The translations under genes were made by a program, and so were the position numbers. Positions 1-16,795 of a stretch of 64,000 nt of DNA are shown piece by piece. Under the pieces are notes generated by a model. It was given only the letters and a program-made list of their open reading frames with translations, did no database searches and was not told the origin of the DNA. The stretch comes from Phanerochaete sordida (taxonomy: Eukaryota > Basidiomycota > Agaricomycetes > Polyporales > Phanerochaetaceae), in NCBI GenBank assembly GCA_019973155.2, contig BPQB01000083.1, forward strand, positions 62,001 to 126,000. The letters are read 5' to 3'. Positions within the stretch are counted from its first letter, which is position 1; each line of letters opens with the position of its first letter.

Positions 1-2
1 TC

Positions 3-1471
3 TTTCGAGGCCACTGGCATGCAGATTTTGTCTGTCTTTTATCCGATCTCTCCCGAAAACAGGTACGCGACGAAGAGATGCGGAGGAATGTTCTTCGCGA
101 AGGCTACATCAAAGACTCGAACATACGCCCAAGACGGGCATGGGACCTCTATAGCAATCGTGTACTTCCTTACTACGCCCTTCCTTCGCATCCTTGCGTC
201 CAAATTCCTGACAACCTCTGGACGGTATCGCACAGCTGGGTGAGCCCAGAGGAGCGTGCAGAGGTCTGGACACCCATCAATGGCAGCAAATGGCCAGTGC
301 CTCTTCCCCACGCCACTAGTCTTGACCACATCCGTGTAGAACTCCTCAACTTCGGTGCCGAGTACGTCTGGCTCGATGTTCTGTGCTTGCGGCAGAAGGG
401 GCGTCCCGAGGACGAGGAGCAGCGGAAAGACGAGTGGAAGCTGGACGTCCCTACCATCGGCTCTATTTACGCCCTCCCCAGTGTCCCGTGCATCACGTAC
501 TTCAACGGGCTTGGCCTTGTCGCTGACGCGTCAGAGGAGGCTTCCTCTTCCGACCGACACTGGTACAATCGTGTCTGGACGGTGCAGGAATATTCCACCG
601 CCTGGCTGCCTGGCGGCGCGACCGGCGCATCCTCGACAGCGCACGAGAGCCTGTACTGTCGATACTCCATCACGATGAACCCTGTGGAGCTGGCATCCCG
701 GAATAATCCCTCGAGCGACCTGTTCACCCTGTCTTACGTGTACGATATGATGCGGAAGCGACACGCCACGACCGAGCTCGACAGGGTATTTGGACTCGCC
801 TACGTCTTTGGTTGCAAGACCCTGCCGGTGTACGACGAGGGATGCAGCCCGGATCTCGCGCTGGCCATGCTTTTCAAGCATATTCCTGCGAGCACACGAA
901 CGTCGATATTCCTGCAGCATATCGAAGCCCATCCAGACGACACTGCGATCCTGTTATCGATCCTGCCTTCGTGGAATCAGCTGATGGGATGGGCCATGGT
1001 ACCCGCCTGACGTACAAGAAAACGGACATACACCTGTCGGATTCCTCTCTCCTTGGCTCACCAGAGGCGGGTACGTACACCCAGCAAGTCGGCGGTTTAC
1101 TCGTGTATGTCGCCCAACGCACTCGCAAAGATGGCAGCAGCCAAGAGACTGTAAGATTTCGATACGTGAAACGGATAGATGACGACCTCGGCGACATTTC
1201 CACGCCAGGTCCCATGGACTTTGAGCTTCACGGCATTATTGGGGGCGTCCTCGAGGAAAGGAAGACGACCGTACTCCTTCGTGTCGGTTTGGCGATCCAC
1301 TGGTTAATTGTGGACGTCGTCGGAGTGCACGAAGTCGGCGAGGAGAAGAGGATGAAAGTGGTGAAACGAGGATGTATCGCGGACTGTGCAATCCCCGAGC
1401 CTGAAAACATGTACCGGATTAACGATTTTACTCAGCCTGTGACTGTCGTATACCTCCCCAACCCCCTTTGA
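3..1471 (+). CDS. HET-domain protein, 5' partial, one-base frameshift
   Basis: The reading frame is open from the left edge, so the N-terminus lies outside the window. The first part (to about 1005) has the features of a basidiomycete HET (heterokaryon incompatibility) domain: a VSHSWV motif, then YVWLDVLCLRQ, then NRVWTVQEY, and a later TTELDRVFGLAY segment. HET proteins act in fungal non-self recognition and cell death. At about 1005-1010 the frame meets TGA right after GWAMVPA, while the protein clearly continues in another frame (LTYKKTDIHLSDSS onward) to the stop at 1471. No GT/AG pair of plausible intron size explains the change; one missing base near 1007 does. It is either a recent pseudogene or a sequence error. 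The family call rests on motif order; the C-terminal 150 residues are not recognised. Confidence 0.75.
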
Positions 1472-1576
1472 CGATGGATTCAGTGAGCCTGATTTTGCTA
1501 CAGGACCGGAATAAATCTGCTGTATACCTATGGCTACAACGTATAAACAATACATGTTGACCTCGGTGACACTCAC

Positions 1577-4500
1577 TCAAACTCGTGCCAATTTATCCTT
1601 CCACTCCACCTTACCCACCTCGGGCTTTACCACTTTGTCAAGTGGGTCTAGGCGGGCGTTCATCTCGTACTCGCGCATGCGCTTCGCCCAGCCCTCTTGC
1701 ATGGCGTCGACGCCCGGCACAGCGATGTCCGTCTCGACGGGCGGAGGGGATGGCACGGTCTTGGTCCAGATCTCGTCGATGGCAGCGCGCAGCTCCTGTT
1801 CAAACTCGGCGATCTCGCTCTGCAGCTCGAGGCCCTCCTCGCGATGCGTGGGTGTCGGAAACTGGAAGAGGTGCGGGAGCAGGTGTGTCGCGTCGGCTGC
1901 AGCGCGCTCGTCAGTGACAGCTTGACCGTGAGTCCGCATGTTTGACGTACCTTTGACGGTCTCCCACCTGCCGACCAGCTTTGTGACGGAACGCAAGAGG
2001 TACTCTTCTTCGTCCACGGTGCCCTTGCGACCAGAGCCCACCTTGCGCTCCATCTTCCGCTTCGAGCGCGAGGACCGTCTGAAGCGACAGGATAAGCACT
2101 AGTCCAATAGCATGAGTTGATCATAACGTACTTCGAAGAAGCCTTCGACATCGCTGACGCTGCGACTGTGTACCGGGTGAACGCTGTTGGTGCCATGGAG
2201 ACATCTGTCATCACATCGACGTTGTGCAGATCTGCGTTGTCGTCCTGAGTCCCGTAGAAGGCATCTACGCAGTCACATGAGTCTACGCGCTCGCGGAGGG
2301 AAAGAGTTAATCACGGACCTGGTTCCTCTACCTTCTTTACCCGCAGCTCCCTGATACGACTGAGCTGCTTGCGAAGCTGGTCCCGCATTTCGCTGAGGTC
2401 TTCCGCGATTTGAGCACGAGTCTCAAGAGCGCCCGGGAAAACGATATCTTCGAGTAGCTCTGATTTCGAGCTGAGGGTGACCTGTCCAAAATGGTGACTA
2501 TGGGCACGGCGACCATCTTGTTACGTAGCGGGTAACGTACCACCCGTCGGGCCTCGGAGAACTGGTTGCCCTGAACAAGGGCGATGACGGCCTCCCGCAC
2601 ATCCTTGGCGTAGTCAAGAAGCACCCGCGCCGCTTCTTGGTATCGCTTCTTTGAGCTGAGGTCCTCTGCGATGGATAAGCAAACGAAGGTTTTGCGCGAC
2701 CTGGAGCAGCGCTCACCGGCAACACGGTACGCTACAGCACTGAGATCCTCTGAGGGGAGATCCTCTTGCAGCGCTACGTCGAATAACTCTTGCCACAGCA
2801 GCGCCTTCTCATAGGCAAGCATAGCCTTTGAGAATTTTTGCGCCTGGCGGAACACTGAACGGGTACCAGACGTCAGCATGCAAATTTTCGGAGCTACTGA
2901 AACGACCTACCGAAGGCGGCCTCGGCAAACTCTCGCCGTTCGTACAACCAGTCTCCGTATATGCCCAGGACAGTCTACAAATAGGCATTACTGCTCGTCG
3001 ACCTCGACATCGAGCCGCAGTAGCTCACCTGATACTTGTCAGTATCCCTCCAGATGTCGAGCGCCGCCTCGTACAGCTGGTGCTTCTCGACGTACGCCAG
3101 CGCCTCAGCGAATCGCTGCTCGCCGGCGAGACTGAGGTTATGGAGGGCCTTCGCGTGCCGGCGGAGGTGGTCGTCGATGCGGAAGCGCTGGTAGAACTTG
3201 TCGAGCGCGCGGAGCTCGCGCAGGAAGGGCAGGTACTCGCGCGGGTCCTTCTGCGCGTGCTGCGCGATCATGAGCACGAGCGAGAAGTCGTACATGCCGA
3301 GCGCGGTGTCGAAGAGGCTGTTCGCGTCGACGAGGAAGATAATGTACTTGACGGCTTCTTCGACCAGGTCTGGCTGAGACTCTGTTGGTGATATTTAGTG
3401 GGCGAGTATCCGATAGTCAGAGTGGAGCACACCTCTCAGCTTCAGGAGCTCTGCCAGGCCCGCCTCGTGGTCGGACGGCCGCTTCATGACGTGTGCCGTG
3501 AGGATGGAGTTTATATACGTGCTGACGCTCTTCTTTTCCAGCTCCTTGCGCACACCGTCGCAGACCTCGTTCACGATGTCATCCGGAAGCGTGCCTTGAC
3601 TACACAGACGTCAGGAATCCGCGATCTCCGTGTTCAGCGAGTCTCAAACGCACCCAAGGCTGGTCAGGAACAGATTGATGTAATCGACATCCTTAACCTG
3701 CTCGACAAACGCCGTGATATTCCGCATGAACGCATCCCGGTCGTGGCTGACGAGCACGTTCATATCGATGCGGTGCCTGCGACATGACGAAAACGCCTTC
3801 GCGTAATCCATGCTGTGTGCGAGCGTCAGCATTGCCCCACACAGAAGTTCGAACAGCTGAAGAAACTCACGCGTCGATGTCCTGCTTGACAATCTCCATC
3901 ACGAGCGGCCGGGGGTTCACCGTCTCGAGGTTGCCTCGAGGCATCTGGAGGACGAGGCTCATCGTGCTCGGCACGGCGGTCGCGATGCGCGAGCCGCGCT
4001 CGACACGGCGTGTCTCCCACCTCGTGTCCTCCTCCTTGGGGCTTTCGCCCAGGGCGACCTTCGCGAGGAGGGACGCGAGCGCCGACAAGGGTGCGTAGTG
4101 CGACACGTGCGCGGTGGTCGTGTACACGAGGAAACCGGATGCGACCGTGAAGGAGTTCGCGTTGGGTGCGAGGAGGTGGTGTGCGTCGGACTCAGCTGCG
4201 GCGTACAGCTTGCCTGAGGGCGTGAGGCCCACGAAGAGCGAGCTTGGAGGAGAGGAGACGGAAACATGCTTAGTGTATGCACAGAATTCGGGGAAGGAAG
4301 TGGATGGTGAGAACGATTCGCTGGAAGCGTCGACTGGTGAAAACTAAGTCTGCGTTCATGTCGGAGTTATAGATAACCCACCAGCCAATATCTCGCCCTC
4401 AGGCGACTGCCACAGAATCTGGTCTTCGGAGGGCACGAGCCTGCCATTCCTGTGCGACATGTCGACTTGTACGCACTCGGAGATGGCACCACCGCCGACA

Positions 4501-6595
4501 GACGCGATGACGACGACGTCCTTGGCGTCTATGCCTGCGCCAGAGCCCAGGGCTACGACCTTCACCGACTCGTCGGCGGTCTTGAGCACCGAGACCTGGC
4601 GGTACGCATGTGTCTCGTCGCCAATCAGGCCCTTCCACACGGGTAACGGGTCCATGACCTTGCCGCGACCGGGACCAAGACGCGTGCGGAGGTCGGTGAG
4701 CTCGACGTAGCCCGTCTCCCAGAGTTGCGCCAGGATGTCTTTGCTTGGAGAGAAGGAGACGTGCACCGGTACACGGGACTGTAGGCTTGGCGCATCTGCG
4801 GGCGGTGCAGCGAGGGGGAGCTGGAAGGAGGACATGGGTGGCGGGACGTTCTGGGTCCGGAAGGGTGTGAGGAGGATTTGAGCTGATTATATGCGTCAGA
4901 ATTGGGGAGATTTGAGGTGCAATGCATGGATTTACTCACAGCCGTCGAGAACAGCTACAGAGCCGGAGTCGTTTGGCGGCTGACTACGCGAGGCGAATGT
5001 GTCCCAGAGATAGCTACGCTGAATGATCTCTGCTACGCATGCAGTCAGCGAGCTACATATACAAGGGCGTGATAGACAGCATACAAACGGTGGTCAGGAT
5101 GATTCTTGACGAATCTTCTGGATGCCATGACATAGAGGTGAAGCGCCCAGGCTTGCCATCTGGTGAAGGTGCAACAATTTCGTGCTTAAGATACCTGCGT
5201 GCAGGTCAGGAGTGTTTTCAACAGCAGCAGAGCAGACTGCGTACCAGTGATAGTTTCCAGTGGTCCAGAGCTGTACTGTAAGCTCGAAAATGAGTCGGTA
5301 AATCAATGAAAGCGCATATATGCGACGTACCGACATCACCCTCATCCTTCTCCACCCATATCGACAAGATATTCGAGTCCGCACTCCACCCCACCTCGCG
5401 CACTTTGTACCCCCACTTCTTCTCGCCACCCTCAAGCTTGGTCGCAGGAGCAGAGACCGCCTGGATCTCAAACTCGCCGCGCCTCAGCCCATTGCGCTCG
5501 AACATGACGAGGTCGTGCCGCCCCTCGCGGCCCTGGCCGCCGCCAGGGAAGCCGTACCGCTGCGTGCTGACGATCCAGTTGCCGGACGGCCGCCACGCGA
5601 GCGCGTGCTCGAGGCCCGGTGTGGGCTCGCCCGTGCTCTGGAGCGCGCCCGCGTGCGAGTACATGCGGAGCGTGCGCCGGCGCGCCGCGGCGGGGTCGTC
5701 CGCGGGCGCGGGCGCGAGCGAGGACACGGCGAAGAACGCGCCGTCGCCGCGCCAGGAGATGCGCGGGAGCGCGTCGTCGTCGGGGCTCGCGCCCACGAGC
5801 GCGGGACGCGGGGCCTGCGCGGCGGCCTTGCCGGCAGAGCCGTGGAACTGTGTCTGCTTCGAGCCCCAGCCGACGTTGATGGGCGCGTCCTCGCCGAAGT
5901 CGGTGGGTTCGAGCGCGGTCTCGGAGATGATGTCGAAGGTCGCGGACATTAGGATAAGTTTACCATCGCCTGAATCGTCTCGTGAGGACAGTAAGAGAAT
6001 GGAAGGGCGGGGAGCGCACCTGTGGCGAGAACAAGCTGCGAGTCGTCTGGGCTCCAGGACGCTGCAAGGATCCCTGCATCGACGTTTCCTACCGAGTCTA
6101 GCTGCTAAAAATTAAGCACGTCTGTAGTTGAAGTAGCTATCATAGCGCACCATAGGCATCTCGTCATCCAAAGACGCAGTCGCAATATCTCCTCCCCTCG
6201 TAATGAGCACAAGCGTTCTCGTATCGGGCAGCAGCTTGAAGGAGACCACCTCCGAGGGTTTGGTCGAAGCTGACCATGGATTCGAGGCCAAGTGGCTTTG
6301 GAATCTGGAGGTGGTGACAAGTATCATATCCTGCGCATACAGCCAGGTCAGTTGCCTAAGGCTAAGCGGAACTCGTGCAGAGCGGACGCACCTCGAGTAG
6401 CTCGCTTTCCCACTTCGCAACACCGCCAATCTTCCACACTTCTACCTCCACGTCTGCATCAGGTGTTTGCCGTTCCACCGCGACATAGGCCACGTCTTCG
6501 TCTAAGTCTAGTGTGACCGCTGCTATCGAGTTGGTTGAAGGAAGGCCCTCAGGCAGCGGGATATGAGATGTTCGAAGGAGAGACAGGTTTCGCAT
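1577..6595 (-). CDS. ELP1: Elongator complex subunit 1 (IKI3/ELP1)
   Basis: Scaffold subunit of Elongator, which makes the mcm5-type side chain on wobble uridines of tRNAs. The gene is split into many exons on the minus strand. The protein starts MRNLSLLRTSHIPLPEG, as Elp1 N-termini do. The exon ending near 5218 has the family signature VGWGSKQTQFHGSAGK in the WD40 part. A later exon (2975-3295) has LMIAQHAQKDPREYLPFL and KFYQRFRIDDHLRRHAKAL, the conserved alpha-solenoid region. Near 2040-2090 lies a basic stretch (RSSRSKRKMERKVGSGRKGT) at the place where Elp1 proteins have their tRNA-binding/NLS segment. The last exon ends EVGKVEWKDKLARV. The 5.0-kb span fits a protein of roughly 1,300-1,400 residues. 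Start chosen because the ATG at 6595 gives the conserved N-terminus. Exon borders are not individually resolved. Confidence 0.95.
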
Positions 6596-6944
6596 TTTGT
6601 AGGTCGTAATGAGGATGTCGCCAGAGCAATTTTATGGTAGACTTGTCGAGCAGAAGAACATGGAGGAGAACGTCGTTCGCGGAGGCAGCAGCGCAAGCTG
6701 CGATGACTTCAAGAATTATGGGCGCCTCTTCTCTCAGATCCAGATCTTAGCCGCGGCTCAAAGAAAGCGCCATGGAAAAACAACGCCACAACGGGCTCGC
6801 GGAATTCATCGAATATACACGCCCCACGCCACAGGAAAAGGGGGAAATAATGTCAGAATCCCGTTGAAGGCCAAATAAAATGCGAAATAGTCTGAGGCGG
6901 ACATCTATAGCTCAAGGTACACCCAGCACACCAATGAAAAGCAA
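6596..6944. other. intergenic: upstream of ELP1, downstream of EFG1
   Basis: About 350 bp between the ELP1 start codon and the EFG1 stop codon, both genes being on the minus strand. It should hold the ELP1 promoter and the EFG1 3' end. No clear TATA box or other gene was seen. Confidence 0.5.
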
Positions 6945-8009
6945 TTAATCTTCGTCCATCCTATCCTCATCCTCCCCCGAGCTAGCACTCTCCTCGCTGT
7001 CATTGTCGAAGAAGTCGTCCTGCTTGACCTCCGGTACCCTCTGCGGCGCGCTACTCCTCGAAGGCTCGTTCTCCCCCTTCTTGCCGGTCTTCGTGCTCTT
7101 CTTTTTCGCCTCTGGGGCGTCGACGGCACTTCTCCGTGTGTCCTTGCCCTTCTCGACCTCCGGCTCGGCGCTGAGCTCACCCTTCTCCATGGCCTCGCGA
7201 ATCTGGGAGCGAATCTCCTCGCGCTGGAGGTTAGTAGCAGCTTTCTCCTGCGCCTGCTCCTCAGTCAGTTCATCGTCCACGTCTTCGTCGGCGTCGATCT
7301 CTTCGTCTTCGGCGTCGTCCGACTTTGCCTTGCCCTTCTCGTCTTTGTCCTTTTTACGGACTTCAGGCGGGAAGAGCGCAATGTACTTCTTCAGTTTCGG
7401 GTAGTGCTGGAAAGCGGTTAGAGGGCACAGGACGTGAGTATTCTGTAGACGTACCACAATGTAGTTCAAGTCAATTCGTAGCTCGAGCAACGCCTTCTCT
7501 AGCTTCTTCTTCTCCTTTTTGTCTGTGCATGCTTCGATCTTGCGCTTCGTTTGGTTCAGCTTTCGCGTCACCTTCTGCCTCTCTAGAAAGGATTAGGTCG
7601 CATGTAAGCTCGAAAGCACTCATACCCAGGACACGAATGCACGTACCGAAGAACTTGATCGCATGATACCGCTCTGCCAGAGCCTTCTCTTTCCTCACTC
7701 GCTCGGCCTTCGCGAGATCCGCCTCAAGAGCTTTCAGCCTCCGCTCTGTCTCGACTCGAACATCTGCAGCCAAGGTGTCCTGTGTCCCATCTGAGCCTGA
7801 GTTGTTGCAACAACGAGTAAGCTGCTAGTGACACGCACCTTTGCCAGCAATCTCCGCGTCTGCCTCAATGCAGCCTTAATCTTCTGCACACCAGGGACGG
7901 TCTGCGCGTCCGCACCTCCGTCCACCTGCTTCCGCTTCGGCTTCGAGTTGTTTGGCTTGAATTTCGACGATGATGCGTGGCCATGTTTTTGGGTTCGTGC
8001 TGGCGGCAT
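6945..8009 (-). CDS. EFG1: rRNA-processing protein EFG1
   Basis: Nucleolar factor of the EFG1 family, needed for early 18S rRNA processing. The family core is plain: VPGVQKIKAALRQTRRLLAK, then after a 59-nt intron (7838-7780) DTLAADVRVETERRLKALE, then KALAERYHAIKFFG, and RKLNQTKRKIEACTDKKEKK. The basic, lysine-rich first exon (MPPARTQKHGH start) and the very acidic tail (repeated D/E runs, ending DDFFDNDSEE to DRMDED) suit a nucleolar protein. There are at least three introns. An in-frame ATG at 8105 would add 32 residues; 8009 is preferred because its downstream sequence matches the usual basic EFG1 N-terminus. It faces away from the FAD oxidase at 8781, so the 771 bp between them is a shared upstream region. 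Confidence 0.88.
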
Positions 8010-8780
8010 GCTGGAGCTCTTGGAATCTTCGAGAGTGAGACGGGGGCGGGCAGAAGGTGGATGTATGCGGTCAACGCTACGCGAAATGAATTTCTCTGCG
8101 CTCATTAATTAGGCGCCCTGAACTTGCTCCCGTCCTCCATCGTCTCTCCAATCTCCATCTTCTCGCGTCCGTCTTTCCTCCGCCTCCATATCGAGCCCTG
8201 TACGTGTGTATCGACACGGCCGTCTACTGAACATGAAGAACCCTGAACGTCACAACTTCATGGTCTGAAACGTCTCACGTGCGGCCAAATTAGGCACATC
8301 CGCCTCGTGTAGACAACGAGCAGGGCGGGGCTACCCCTTGTTCTGCACCACGTTCCCGAGTTTTGAACGGTATGTCGCGCACGTCTAATCGTGTTCTACG
8401 TTTTTCCGACGTTGAGCGCGCCGCCAAGTGGACCCTTGACAGAACGCAGCGGCACAGCTTCACGTAACGCGGTCCGCGAACAACAGACAAAGCGGAGTTG
8501 CTACTGTCAAAGCCAGGAACTCCTCGTGTTGTGCCCCTCGTCCCCTTTCGTTACGCTCCCGGTGACGAACGGTGACGTCGGCCGCGTCTCCTCACGGCGG
8601 CGAACACGCAGTTCCACGTTCTTCAGCCTGCAGATCTGCCATCTGTCTTCATCCCGCACTCATATAACCCATCTCGGGTCGCTGCAAGCTTCTGTCATAT
8701 CCTGTCGTCACAGCGTCCGCGCTCCACCGCCAATTCCCAAACCACATCTCGTACTTAAGCTTAACCTCGTCCCGTTCCTC
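8010..8780. promoter_or_regulatory. divergent upstream region, EFG1 and FAD oxidase
   Basis: 771 bp between two divergent start codons. Pyrimidine-rich tracts occur near 8620-8790 on the + strand, and a weak AT-rich site (CATATAACC) is at 8660-8668, about 120 bp before the oxidase ATG. Nothing else was recognised. Confidence 0.4.
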
Positions 8781-11577
8781 ATGCAGCCATCTGTCGCGAT
8801 GACTCGCCCGTCTCCACTCGTCGCAAATCCCATTCATCTGTCGCAACTACGCGACGAGCTGGCAGACCGTGTTCGCGGTCCCGTTATCCTCCCAGACGAC
8901 CCAGCGTACGTACCACCCCGTTGACGTTATCTGCCTCGCCTCCGGCTGCAAATCCCCCGATCTCACTCCACTCTACAGGTTCGCTGAGCGCTCGCGGACG
9001 TTCAATGGGAAGCTCTCGCCGAACCACCGCCTTGTTGTCTCTCCACTCGACGCCCAGGATGTCTCCGCGATCGTCATTTTCTGCGCCGCCAAAGGCCTAT
9101 CCCCGTCCATCCGCGCCGGCGGCTACGGCATCGCTGGCTGGGCCGTTGCCGGCGACATCGTCGTGGACATGAGCCTCATGCGCGAGATGGCCATGGAGCC
9201 GCCGCAGACCGCCGCAGACGGCACCCACAGCTGGACGCGCCTGAAGGACATGCCCCCGGCAAGCAGCCTGGGTTCTGGCCGCGTTGGCTTCCAGGGAAAG
9301 CCCGAGGTCATGGCAGTCGTGGGCACCACCGTCCCGCAGGTTGAACGGCCGAGCGCGAAGCGACGCCGTGAGGACGTCAGCCCCGTCGAAGGCCCGAGCA
9401 CAGACGCGCGTCCCATCGCTGACGCGCAGCTGCGACACTACGACGAGGCCTCGCATGCCGTCGCGAGCTTCCTGCGCGGCCCCCCGCTGCCGCCTGAGGA
9501 GGGTGAAGTTGCACGCCAGCCCCCGACGAACAAGCGGCGCATCGACGAGCCTGAGCGCAACGATGACATACCGCCTCTCGCCATCCCGCCGCTTACAGAG
9601 CGCCAGCGCTCGGGCGAGTCCAGCGCGTCCTCCGCCAACCCGTCGTCCGGCTCAAGCATGTCTACCGACGGACGCACGCTCAGTACTAGCACGGCCGCGA
9701 CGTCGCCTACAGAAACCCCCGTCGACTCTGATCCTGCACCTGCTCCGCCTCCAGGCCTTGCAGCAACTTCGCATGTCCACGACTTCGTACCCTCCACGAC
9801 GGCGCGAACTGCCTCGCAAGACCCGTTCGGCTACCTCTCTTCTGGCCCCGCCGCGCCGGTGCCGACAGTCTACAGCGGGCTGCGCACGTTCAATCCACCG
9901 AGCGGGCCTGTGAACATGTTCGGGCGGCCGGTCGTACCTGGCGTGCCAGGGAACCCGTTTGCGTCGCTGCCACCGCTACCAGGCGGGATGCCGGGGATGT
10001 CCATGACGGGCTTCGCGCCGCCGCACGCGGGGGCCCTCGCAGGCATGGGGCCCGCACGCCCCGTGCACACCCACGCGTACGTCACGGTCGGTGCAGGCAT
10101 GCGCCAGAAGGAGATCGACATGTACAGCGCGGAGAATCCTCTGCCCGGGGTCAGCCCTGTGAGTGGAGCGACGGAGGACGGGCTTGTGCCGTACCACGTC
10201 CCCATGTGAGTGCGCTTGGCTTCGCGGCATGTGGTGTGGCGCTGATGGTTCGCAGGGCCGCGCACCCCACCGGCTCCTCCGTGCTCTTCCTCTCGGGCTT
10301 CGGCTTCTTGAGTCGGCTCTATGGCCTGAGTGTGGATAATTTGCTCGAGGTCGAGATGGTTCTCGCCGACGGAAGAATAGTAATCGTAAGCGAGGAGGAA
10401 CATCCAGGTACGTCAATACATTTTATGCATGGTCATACGTAACGCTGATAACGGTGAAGAGCTCTGGTGGGCGATCCGCGGCGCGGGGCCTGCCTTTGGC
10501 ATTGCAACGCGGTTCAAGGTCAAGGCGTACCCTGTACCCGTTTGCTTTGCAGGCAACCTTATCTAGTACGCAAACCCGCTCTGCCGTGAAAACTTGGTCC
10601 GCTGACTCCATCGTCTTAGTCGCTTCCATCGTGCGACAGCTCCATCGCTGATCAAACACTTCCGCGACTGCATCAAGGGCGCGCCCCGCGAACTTTACGC
10701 GAATGTTCTTCTCACGGCTGGCCCCGCGGACAAGGACTCCCTCGTCGTTATCCAGATGTGCTATCTTGGCCCCAAGGAGAAGGGCTTGGAGTACCTGCAG
10801 GCGATCTCCAGCTGGGACGGCGAGAAGTGTCTCTTGAATGAAGTGAACGAAAAGAGCTTTCTGTTTCAGCAGGACAGCATTGCACAGGTATTGCGTGGAA
10901 AAGGTGAGCAGATGCACGCAGACAGCGGCTGTAGTATTCCGCTGACCTCCTCGCCCACAGCCGGACGGCAATGGTTCCTCCGCTCGTCGCTCATCCACTC
11001 GCTGCCGGACGAGGTCATCCACAAGACCGTCCTGCAGTTCGCGGACACGCCGATCGGATGCAGTAAGTCCTTCTGTAACTCCATTCGCCCACTTCAGCGG
11101 GACTGTGCTGACCGCGGGCGCAGCGTGGATCTTCGAGCTCTCGGGCGGCGCGATCGCTGACTTCGAGGACACCTGCCTGCCGAAGGAGCAGCGCGAGGCG
11201 GTCTGGACGGTCGCGGCGTTGCATCAATGGGAGATGGGCATCGACGACCCGCGGTGTATCACGACCGCCGAGGACTGGATGGCAGAGGTCGTCAAGCCCG
11301 TCTCTGTCGGCGGGCCTTTACCTACGGTATGTTCCTTGTGTAGCACCCCTCGGGTCAATGCTGACGAGACATACAGTTCCTGGGCCGCCATGAGCCGCCT
11401 GAACGCACCATGGCGAGCTACGGAAAACATTGGGACCGTCTCGCCGACCTCAAGCGCAAATATGACCCCCAGAACATGTTCAGGAACAATTTCTGGCCTT
11501 TAGACGAGGATGGAAAACCGATTGGGGCGTTGTACAACGAGCCTCCTTCCCCCTCCATGTCTCCGTGGCAGCACTAG
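8781..11577 (+). CDS. FAD-linked oxidase (BBE-like) with ~290-residue insertion
   Basis: Flavin-dependent oxidoreductase of the FAD_binding_4/berberine-bridge class. After the first intron (donor GTACGT near 8906, acceptor near 8980) the protein reads DDPAFAERSRTFNGKLSP, then RLVVSPLDAQDVSAIV and SIRAGGYGIAGWAVAGDIVVDMS, the FAD pyrophosphate-binding part. The FAD domain resumes with GSSVLFLSGFGFLSRLYGLS and LWWAIRGAGPAFGIATRFKV. The C-terminus (ASYGKHWDRLADLKRKYDPQ, then NMFRNNFWP) is the BBE domain. Two oddities: the residue that is the FAD-linking His in bicovalent BBEs is Tyr here (RAGGY), and a Pro/Ser/Thr-rich, probably disordered block of about 290 residues (roughly 9195-10065) splits the FAD domain, with no stop and no frame change. 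Substrate unknown. ATG at 8781 begins the exon; a second ATG at 8799 is possible. Confidence 0.82.
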
Positions 11578-11752
11578 CACTGGACTTGCTCTCATCTCCT
11601 CTCATGGGTCTTGCTTGGGTTCTGATGTAAGATTCTGGTATACCATAGTTGCTGTACGCTCACGCGAAAAAAAAAAATAAGTTACGGGCCCCAGATTATA
11701 TCCTCCGCTGTATCTTTTCCAATCCATCTAGCAATCGGATCGCAAACACCAC
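11578..11752. terminator. convergent 3' region with A-run
   Basis: The FAD oxidase (+) and the ATPase (-) converge here with 175 bp between stops. An A-rich run lies at about 11668-11680. It presumably contains both 3' processing sites. Confidence 0.4.
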
Positions 11753-15566
<3,814 letters not shown>

Positions 15567-16795
15567 GCTGCATTCGCGTCGCCGGGAAAGGGCGCAGCGT
15601 CGTTGGTCGTGGTCGTGGTTGCAGTTGACGTGGAACAGCGCCGCACCGCACTTCCGCAGCAGGCGCCCATCCCGACGCCTGCCAAAACGGGAATACGGCG
15701 GGGTTCTTCACGCGCCATATGTCCGCCGCCTGAATGTGAGCAAAGCTGAATTCGTCACCAGGGAAGACTGGATGAAACCCCTGAATTTAAGCTACGTATG
15801 TCCATGCAAATTGCGATGTTGCGCAGCAGCTGCGTACTCACTTGACTTCGTCGATGCATGCATTGGATAGAGGTTAGATCTCACATAGCTTGCTCAAAGC
15901 GCCTCAAAATTTGGGAGTTCAGCCTGCACATGAAGAATTGCTTCTCCTGAAACGCGGACGACCCTCTTCCCACGGGAATACGTGGGCCACAGCGAGTGGG
16001 CAGCAGTGCGGACCGTGTGGCACGGCGCTTTGGATGCGTTCCTGCAAGCGCCCAAGACCACCGCAATCATTTCGTGCGTTTGAAGTCTAGCCACCGCATA
16101 TAACGCTAAAATCTGTGCCGCTAGAGTTCCGCACCTTCCCTGAAGGAACTCAGGGGAGTCTGGCAAAACGGAAGATGGCTGTGGCGTATGGTGGACTGAA
16201 TTCCACCGCGGCGGACGGCGCTTATATGCGTTGCCTGAATCAGGTGTGAGGAGGAGAACATCTCTCTCAGCGACCACCACCTTCCCTACTCGGCCTCATC
16301 TTTCTCGTCTACGCTGCTGCTTGCGTACGGACCGAGGTCGCCTGGAATCGCGCGAAAGAACGAGCACATGCGCCCGCGCACATGATCCAAACTTTCAGCA
16401 ACGGACCTTAATGAGCACTATCCACCACAGACAACGACCACTTTCCGCCCTTCCGAGTTTCATAGAATCTTTCCAGCTTTCCCCATCCTAGACGCTGTCC
16501 TGCTGCCATTCCAGACCCGCTCACTTCGTCCGATAAACAGGCGCAAGGTAGGCACGCACCTCTTTCACGTGTTGGAGGCAAAGTGCGGCAGTGCACCCGC
16601 AGGATTCTCGGGAGGTGAGCCCTGCAAAGCTGCGGTCATACTCTCTTCTCATTTTGACATGCTAATGAAATCCGCGGCGGGACTCTGCCAGAAATATACC
16701 GGCTTCAGCCACGACCGCCGACGCTCTCCCCTTCTCTGTCCTCGACACTCTAGTTACCACGTCTGCCCTTCTATCGCTCAGCGATCTCGCAGAAG
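15567..16795. promoter_or_regulatory. 1.2-kb divergent upstream region, PMR1 and Rho-GEF
   Basis: Lies between two divergent start codons. Several short reading frames exist on both strands, but none has codon use, motifs or splice sites that persuade. The last 300 bp before the GEF ATG are pyrimidine-rich (CTCTCCCCTTCTCTGTCCTC at 16724-16743), typical of fungal promoters. Confidence 0.4.
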
